Shown here piece after piece: positions 59,151 to 64,000 of a stretch of DNA of 64,000 nucleotides. The notes beneath the pieces are model-generated. The model did not search any database. It saw nothing but the letters and a program-made list of their open reading frames with translations, and was not told the DNA's origin. The DNA is taken from assembly GCA_020638795.1 (NCBI GenBank), contig JACKHW010000005.1:478569-542568 (forward strand), written 5' to 3'. The stretch comes from Planctomycetota bacterium (GTDB taxonomy: Bacteria > Planctomycetota > UBA1135 > GCA-002748355). How positions within the stretch are numbered: the first letter of the stretch is position 1; every line of letters begins with the position of its first letter. The position numbers and the translations under genes are program-made.

Positions 59151-60542
59151 ATGAAGAAATCGACTCTGTTCGGGGGCGCCACCAATACGCTCCTTGCATG
59201 CGTCGGCCTCACCGCCGTCGCAACCAGCCAGCAGTGCTACCGCGTCGGTAACCAGTGTTTCGCTTTCGCTCCACCGCCGGGCGAGATCCCCGACGACAAG
59301 AGAATGGAGACCGGGCTCGAGCTGCGTTCCAACCGGCTGCGGCTGACCGGTGATGTTCGCTTGCGTCTGCGGGCGGCAGAGACGGAGCGCAAGCATCCAT
59401 ACAACGCCAATGACCAGCAAGCGACGCGTGCGCGTGCTCAACTCGACTTCGAGGTCAACGACAAGGTTCGCGCCTTCCTCGAGTTCAACTACTCCGAAAC
59501 CTGGGCTGGCTCTGCGAGTTACTCCGACGCGCTCGGCGGAGCTGCCAACAACCCCAACTTCGACGGCGTGTCCCAAGCCTTCTTCGAAGCCGAGGACATG
59601 TTCGGGTTCGGTGAGAAGTGGCGCATCGGGCGCAGCCAGTTCATTCTCGGGAATGGTCTGATCCTCGGCTCTTGCGACTTCTTGCAAAGGCCAGGCGTGT
59701 TCACCGGCGGGTGGCTGTCGCGCAACTTCTGGGGCCACGACTTGGAAGTCTTCGTTCTCGATGACTACGGCCCATTGCAGAGCACGAATGCTGGTACACG
59801 GTACTTCGGTGCCTCAGCGAAGATCGTGCTCTCCGGTAAGGACGACGCGGCAAGCAGCGCAGAACCGCCGACGAACGACTCGCGAGCACAGAATGGACTC
59901 TCTGGCGCGCAGCCGTCCGCTGTTCCGCTTCCGGGACCGGGATCGAGCACCGAGACGAGTGATGGCCCGAGAAGCCACGATGGCTTCGAGATCGACTCGA
60001 TTCGCCCCTACTTCTTCAAGGGAACGCACGACGGCTACGTGCAGAACAAGGACACCTGGCTCGGCGTCAACACCAACGGTTATTTGCCGTGGAGCATCGA
60101 GTGGATGGCAGAGTTCGCGCATCGTCTGCGGTTCGGAGCCAAGGACGTTTCTGCTTACAGGCTCCAGCTCGCAAAAAACCTGGATCTCTTCGATGGCGTC
60201 TTCAGCCGCGCCTCGCTGATCTACACGGACAGCCAAGGTCCACTGCACATCAACCCTGCCGACTTCAATACCGCGGGTCTGTTGCATCAATACGGCGGCG
60301 CTTGGCGCAGTGACCTCTCGACGACCCAGCTCGGACTCGTGTTCACACCCGGAGCTGGCTTCAATATCGACACGAAGTTCATGCTGCTCGATCGTCGTGG
60401 CGCTTCACCCCAACAGGGTGACTTCGAAGCGGATGTGCTCGTCAACAAAATGCTCGAAAGCGGAGTGCACGTCGCAGTCGGTTACGGCGTCGACAATGAC
60501 GTACGTCAAGTCGCGTATCTGCAGATGACGCTTTATTTCTAG
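59151..60542 (+). CDS. Alginate-export-type outer-membrane porin
   Basis: The 463-residue protein starts at MKKSTLFGG with an export signal ending near VATSQ. It is rich in alternating beta-strands: LRLTGDVRLRLRAAE, RARAQLDFEVNDKVRAFLEFNYSE, WRIGRSQFILGNGLILGSCDFLQRPGVFTGG, SIEWMAEFAHRLRF, VHVAVGYGVDNDVRQVAYLQMTLYF. It ends in Phe, the outer-membrane insertion signal. The pattern fits AlgE/alginate-export-like barrels or other 16-18-strand porins. A low-complexity Ser/Pro loop (~250-280) would be external. The sulfur-relay genes follow by 6 bp, so the porin may feed an anionic or sulfur substrate into that pathway. Confidence 0.72.
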   Translation: MKKSTLFGGATNTLLACVGLTAVATSQQCYRVGNQCFAFAPPPGEIPDDKRMETGLELRSNRLRLTGDVRLRLRAAETERKHPYNANDQQATRARAQLDFEVNDKVRAFLEFNYSETWAGSASYSDALGGAANNPNFDGVSQAFFEAEDMFGFGEKWRIGRSQFILGNGLILGSCDFLQRPGVFTGGWLSRNFWGHDLEVFVLDDYGPLQSTNAGTRYFGASAKIVLSGKDDAASSAEPPTNDSRAQNGLSGAQPSAVPLPGPGSSTETSDGPRSHDGFEIDSIRPYFFKGTHDGYVQNKDTWLGVNTNGYLPWSIEWMAEFAHRLRFGAKDVSAYRLQLAKNLDLFDGVFSRASLIYTDSQGPLHINPADFNTAGLLHQYGGAWRSDLSTTQLGLVFTPGAGFNIDTKFMLLDRRGASPQQGDFEADVLVNKMLESGVHVAVGYGVDNDVRQVAYLQMTLYF

Positions 60543-60548
60543 AAGACG

Positions 60549-61136
60549 ATGCAGAGCACGCCGGGACCCGAGCAGTCTTCCAGGACGATCGACGCCATGG
60601 TTCGCGATCTCGAAGGTCGCGCATGCGTGCTCTGTCGCCGAGTGCTCTGCCCGCACGAACTCGTCTTGGTGGTGCTCCTCGGCAGTCGAGGAGCACCGCG
60701 ATGCAGTCGTTGCGCTGCAGGCGAGATGAATGAATCGTGCGCTTCCCTCGCGGACCGTTCGCTTCGATGGATCGTTCGGCGAGACTGTTACCACGAGGCC
60801 TGGCTCCGCGCGGGCGAGAACGAAGGGTTCGGTCGCGTCGATCGCCCGGCCTGCCTGTTCACGAATACGGACTCCGAAGTCGAGGCGCCAATGACGGAAG
60901 AATCCAACGACGCACCAGCGCATGACGCATCGATCGACGCCGGAGATCTCGGCTGCGGCGACCTTGTCCTGCGACTCAGGAACGAACTCAAAACCTTGGC
61001 TCCGGGAGCCGTCGTGCACGTGCGTGCCACGGACCCTGCTGCCCCCATCGACCTGCCCGCGTGGTGCGGGCTAGTCGGACACACGTTGATACACACCAAG
61101 CCTCCTCACTACTGGATCCAGAAGAAAACGACATGA
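60549..61136 (+). CDS. Cys-rich protein with C-terminal TusA-like domain
   Basis: Residues ~20-105 of the 195 carry a CxxC pair set (CVLCRRVLC; CSRC; then further Cys), probably a zinc-binding module. Residues ~125-195 are TusA-like (DAGDLGCGDLVLRLRNELKTLAPGAVVHVRATDPAAPIDLPAWCGLVGHTLI). The persulfide-carrying Cys is kept, but the family's CPxP motif is CGDL. The second conserved block PAWCxxxGHxL, common in sulfur-trafficking TusA relatives, is intact. The gene is 6 bp after the porin and overlaps the DsrE-like gene as ATGA, so translation is coupled. Confidence 0.72.
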   Translation: MQSTPGPEQSSRTIDAMVRDLEGRACVLCRRVLCPHELVLVVLLGSRGAPRCSRCAAGEMNESCASLADRSLRWIVRRDCYHEAWLRAGENEGFGRVDRPACLFTNTDSEVEAPMTEESNDAPAHDASIDAGDLGCGDLVLRLRNELKTLAPGAVVHVRATDPAAPIDLPAWCGLVGHTLIHTKPPHYWIQKKTT

Positions 61137-61492
61137 GCAAGTTCTGCATCAGCCTCACCTACGCCAAGAACGACGCCGACAAGGCAACGGTCGCATTCGT
61201 CGTCGCCAATGCTGCCGTCGCGTCAGACAAGGACACACTCGTCTTCCTCAGCACGGAAGCCGTTCACCTGTCTCAACGCGGTTACGCGGACGACGTGCAC
61301 GAACCGGGCTTCGCCCCGCTTGGCGAGTTGATGAGCAGCTTCGTCGAAGCCGGCGGCAAGATCTGGGTCTGCTCGCCGTGTTTCAAGCGTCGCGCGCTCG
61401 ACGAATCGGCTTTGGTCAGCGGAGCCACGATCGTCGGCGGCGCGAAGCTCGTCGAGTTCTTGCAGGACGGCACACCCTGCGTCAGCTACTGA
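61133..61492 (+). CDS. DsrE-like sulfur-relay protein
   Basis: The 119-residue protein has the DsrE/YchN fold pattern: FCISLTYAKNDADKATVAFVVANAAVASDKDTLVFLSTEAVHL, GFAPLGELMSSFVEAGGKIWVCSPCFKRR, GATIVGGAKLVEFL. The CSPC motif at about 83-86 offers the cysteine expected to carry a persulfide in DsrE-type proteins. Its start overlaps the TusA-like gene stop as ATGA, and the TusA-OsmC gene follows by 16 bp. The three probably pass sulfur between one another in the cytoplasm. Confidence 0.82.
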   Translation: MSKFCISLTYAKNDADKATVAFVVANAAVASDKDTLVFLSTEAVHLSQRGYADDVHEPGFAPLGELMSSFVEAGGKIWVCSPCFKRRALDESALVSGATIVGGAKLVEFLQDGTPCVSY

Positions 61493-61508
61493 CGCGCCGA
61501 ATCCACTC

Positions 61509-62237
61509 GTGAGTGATCCCGAACCACCACCGCCGGACGCCACATGCGATGGCGGCGACCTCGACTGCGGGAGCGGCCTTCTGCTCATCATCCGCAAGGC
61601 GATGGCGCCGTTGTCGCCAGGCAGCGTTCTGCTCGTCAAGAGCCGTGAGATTTCCGTCAAGGAAGACCTCCCGGCGTGGTGCCGCATGGTCGGACATTCG
61701 ATGCTCGCCGAGTGCCCGGCGAATGGTGGGTACACCCACTACTTCTTGCGCAAGAAGGTCGAGGACGCAGAACTCGACAAAGACCTGCAGAGCGCACGCG
61801 ACCACGCGTGGCAGGTGCGCGTGCGTTGGACCGAAGGCATGCAAGCGAAGGTCACGGTGCGAAACCATGGCTTCGTCGTTGGGCAACCCGCGAGCTTCGA
61901 CACCGAAGACGCCGCGCCGTCGGCGATCGAGTATTTGCTCTCTGCACTCGGCGGAGCGGTCGCGACGGGATTCCAATGGCGCTTGTCGCGTCGCCAGATC
62001 GAAGTCTTCGCTCTCGAAGTCGTAGCCAAGGCCAAGAGTCAGAACAGCCTGGTCTTCTTGGGCGTGGACGAAGACGGAAGCGCTGCGCTGGCGCCAATCC
62101 AGTTGTCGCTCTACGTGGACGCCGACTGCGAAGAAGCGCTGCTCGACGAAATCCTCGAAGAAACGCTGCGTCGCTGCCCCGTCACTCAATCCTTGATGTC
62201 CACCGTCGCCATCGACACGCGACTGAGAATCGTCTGA
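61509..62237 (+). CDS. TusA-OsmC fusion protein
   Basis: The 242-residue protein starts with GTG. Residues ~10-80 are a TusA-like domain (DGGDLDCGSGLLLIIRKAMAPLSPGSVLLVKSREISVKEDLPAWCRMVGHSML). Residues ~95-242 are an OsmC/Ohr-type domain (WQVRVRWTEGMQAKVTVRNHGFVVGQPASF ... APSAIEYLLSALGGAVATGF ... RCPVTQSL). The first Cys of TusA is kept but its CPxP is CGSG. The OsmC Cys near the end (RCPVTQ) is present, and the other is not obvious. OsmC proteins reduce organic peroxides. Fused to TusA they are more often seen in sulfur transfer settings. Its end is 2 bp before the MetE-like gene. Confidence 0.8.
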   Translation: MSDPEPPPPDATCDGGDLDCGSGLLLIIRKAMAPLSPGSVLLVKSREISVKEDLPAWCRMVGHSMLAECPANGGYTHYFLRKKVEDAELDKDLQSARDHAWQVRVRWTEGMQAKVTVRNHGFVVGQPASFDTEDAAPSAIEYLLSALGGAVATGFQWRLSRRQIEVFALEVVAKAKSQNSLVFLGVDEDGSAALAPIQLSLYVDADCEEALLDEILEETLRRCPVTQSLMSTVAIDTRLRIV

Positions 62238-62239
62238 TC

Positions 62240-63388
62240 ATGTCTCGACTCCGTTCGATCCCCGAGTTTCCCGTTTCCGTCGTCGGCAGCTGGCCGCGGC
62301 CCGAATCACTTCTCAAGGCCGCCAAGCGCAAGAGTGACGACATTCCTCGCCTTCGCGACGAAGCGACCAAGCACGCGATCGAACAACAAGAGCGCGCTGG
62401 CGTCGACGTTCTGACCGATGGCGAGCAACGGCGCGACAACTTCTATTCGTTCCTCGCGGAGAAGTTGGATGGCGTCGAACTGATGACGATGGCGGACCTC
62501 CTCGACTACGTGGAGGACAAGGCGGCATTCGAAGCGTTGCTCCAAACTCTCGACGTGCCTGCGTACGCGATCAAGAATCCGACGATCACGGGCCGCCTCG
62601 AGAGGACAGAGCCCCTCGCCGTGCGCGAGCTCGAGTTCTTGCGCAAGCATTCCACCAAGGCATGCAAGGTGACCTTGCCTGGCCCCTACCTCTTGTCCCG
62701 ATCGATGTGGGTGAAGCAACTCTCGGGAGAGGCGTATCCGACCCGCGAAGAGCTCTGCGAAGACATCGTTCGCATCCTGCGTGCCGAGCTCACCGAGCTC
62801 GTCTCCGTCGGTGTCGAGATCGTGCAGTTCGACGAACCGGTCCTCACCGAGGTCGTCTTCGCGGGCAAGGCGGCAACGCGCACCTTCATGTGCGCAGCGC
62901 TGGCTGCAGCTGCGGATCCTGCCGAAGAACTCGAACTCGCGGTCAACCTGATCAATCGTGTCGTCGACGGAATCGAAGGCACGATGACCGCGATCCATGT
63001 GTGTCGCGGCAACTGGAGTCGCAACGAAGACGTGCTCCTCGCCGGCGATTACGAACCCCTCTTGCCGACGCTCGCCAAGATGCACGTCGACCAGTTCGTG
63101 CTCGAATACGCGACGCCGAGAGCCGGTCCCGAGTCTCTGCTGACGCAGCTTCCGAGGACCGCATCCGTCGGCTTCGGCGCGGTCAATCCTCGGACCGACC
63201 CGGACGAGGACCCCGCGAAGATTGCCTCGCGAGTCCGGGCTCTCGCAGAGCTACTCGGACCGAATCGGATCTGGCTCAACCCCGATTGTGGTTTCGGCAC
63301 CTTCGCCGATCGCCCCGTCGCGAGCGAGCGCGACGCGGTCCGGAAGATCGAGATCCTCGCCGAGGCTGCGCGCATCCTGCGCGCGTGA
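62240..63388 (+). CDS. MetE-like (cobalamin-independent methionine synthase family) protein
   Basis: The 382-residue protein is about half of MetE and corresponds to its C-terminal catalytic barrel alone: VVGSWPRP at the start, AGVDVLTDGEQRRDNF, KVTLPGPYLLSRSM, GVEIVQFDEPVLTEV, then the zinc site His and Cys in IHVCRGNW and the distant Cys in NPDCGFGTF. Such core-MetE proteins may transfer methyl groups from a non-folate donor or a corrinoid protein to a thiol. The preceding TusA/DsrE genes suggest the thiol comes from the sulfur relay. It starts 2 bp after the TusA-OsmC stop. Confidence 0.85.
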   Translation: MSRLRSIPEFPVSVVGSWPRPESLLKAAKRKSDDIPRLRDEATKHAIEQQERAGVDVLTDGEQRRDNFYSFLAEKLDGVELMTMADLLDYVEDKAAFEALLQTLDVPAYAIKNPTITGRLERTEPLAVRELEFLRKHSTKACKVTLPGPYLLSRSMWVKQLSGEAYPTREELCEDIVRILRAELTELVSVGVEIVQFDEPVLTEVVFAGKAATRTFMCAALAAAADPAEELELAVNLINRVVDGIEGTMTAIHVCRGNWSRNEDVLLAGDYEPLLPTLAKMHVDQFVLEYATPRAGPESLLTQLPRTASVGFGAVNPRTDPDEDPAKIASRVRALAELLGPNRIWLNPDCGFGTFADRPVASERDAVRKIEILAEAARILRA

Positions 63389-63450
63389 GACGCGGCCGGC
63401 GTCGTTTCTTCGTGTCGAGTTCCGAACGGCTCGATGCGACACTGTGCGCA

Positions 63451-64000
63451 TGCTCTACCAGAAGCGACGCACGCGCGACCTGATCCTCACGATCGTCAGC
63501 TCGATCCTGATCGGCGTCTTCGCGCTTGCCGTGGCGCTCGCCGCCCGCGAGGAACGCATCGCCCAATTCCAGGCAACCGCCGTCGTGCACCCGAGCGGGT
63601 TGGCACGTGTCACCGAGGTCATCGACTACGACTTCGGTGCGAAGTCGAGGCACGGCATCTATCGAGACATTCCGGGGCTGCTCTCGGCCGACTCGGTCAA
63701 GGTCGAATCGGCGACTGCACCGGCCTCGTTCCAGATCATCGGCCTCGGAAACCGGACGCGCATGCGCATCGGAGACGCGAACAAGAAGATCCGCGGCAGG
63801 CATCGCTATCGGATCGAGTACGACTTGCTCGTTCGCGGTTTCGACGCGGTATCGGGCGAGGATCTGGGATGGAATGCGATCGGTACGGGCTGGAACGTCG
63901 AGATCACGAACATCGAGATCCATGTTCTCGCGAAGAGCCGCCTCGACAACGTCTTCGCGGTAAAGGGCACGGAAAGCTCGGACAACACGATCCCGATCGA
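63451..64000 (+). CDS. DUF2207 membrane protein, N-terminal part (cut by window edge)
   Basis: The visible 183 residues have an N-terminal membrane/signal segment (LILTIVSSILIGVFALAVALAA). A beta-rich domain follows: FQATAVVHPSGLARVTEVIDYDFGAKSRHGIYRDIPG, then HRYRIEYDLLVRGFD and LGWNAIGTGWNVEITNIEIHV. This is the DUF2207 signature (HGIYRDIP and W-VEI-N--I). Members are large membrane proteins of unknown role. The rest lies beyond the window. A 62-bp gap separates it from the MetE-like gene. Confidence 0.82.

Noticed and set aside
1..64000. CRISPR array or insertion sequence
   Set aside because: No regularly spaced repeats, transposase frames or terminal inverted repeats were seen when reading the window.

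Overview
The window is GC-rich DNA from a bacterium that is most probably a planctomycete. The main reasons are two large transmembrane Ser/Thr kinases that end in a formylglycine-generating-enzyme-like (FGE/SUMF1) domain, each lying next to an ECF sigma factor gene, and several secreted proteins sharing a C-terminal beta-rich layout that I associate with planctomycete genomes. There are no phage, insertion-sequence or CRISPR features. The window reads as ordinary chromosome, with one unusual biosynthetic operon, an RNA-repair pair, a sulfur-relay cluster and several broken genes.

Layout. 1-1.1 kb (minus): isocitrate dehydrogenase (cut by the window edge) and an internally deleted paralogue, divergent from a LysR regulator (1.2-2.1 kb). 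2.3-7.3 kb: secreted DUF4397 protein, a large secreted protein with a frameshift near its end, and a secreted HEAGH metallopeptidase. 7.3-11.1 kb: kinase-FGE protein translationally coupled to an ECF sigma factor. 11.3-17.7 kb: secreted papain-like peptidase, small proteins, a VIT-type transporter, an SRPBCC gene remnant, tRNA-Arg(CCU), DUF5996 and DUF6265 proteins. 17.8-24.1 kb (minus): complete RND tripartite efflux operon. 24.3-26.7 kb: a doubtful secreted ORF and two overlapping RlaP-like nucleotidyltransferases. 26.9-31.7 kb: CaCA antiporter, SulP transporter, DUF2200, pirin, nitroreductase. 31.7-36.8 kb: second kinase-FGE protein with a secreted protein and a divergent ECF sigma factor, then a beta-barrel-like protein. 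36.9-37.8 kb: K+ channel with RCK domains.

37.9-44.0 kb (minus) is the most interesting region. Six genes, mostly overlapping by a few bases, encode a KamA-family lysine 2,3-aminomutase, a YkgJ-type Cys-cluster protein, two D-Ala-D-Ala-ligase-like ATP-grasp enzymes, a GNAT-histone deacetylase fusion and a second GNAT enzyme. A BT1-type MFS transporter gene is divergent from it. The set suggests synthesis and acetylation/deacetylation of a beta-lysine-containing amide or small peptide. This is inference from domain content.

45.4-52.1 kb: cation/proton antiporter, YafJ-type amidotransferase, ArsS-like radical SAM protein, RhlE-type helicase, YdeI protein, secreted beta-helix protein. 52.1-56.1 kb (minus): hen1-pnkp RNA repair operon. 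56.1-59.1 kb: lipoprotein beta-propeller, then a DsbD-N/ThuA-like gene interrupted by one in-frame TGA. 59.2-63.4 kb: porin followed by TusA-like, DsrE-like, TusA-OsmC fusion and MetE-like genes, apparently a sulfur-handling operon. The window ends inside a DUF2207 membrane protein gene.
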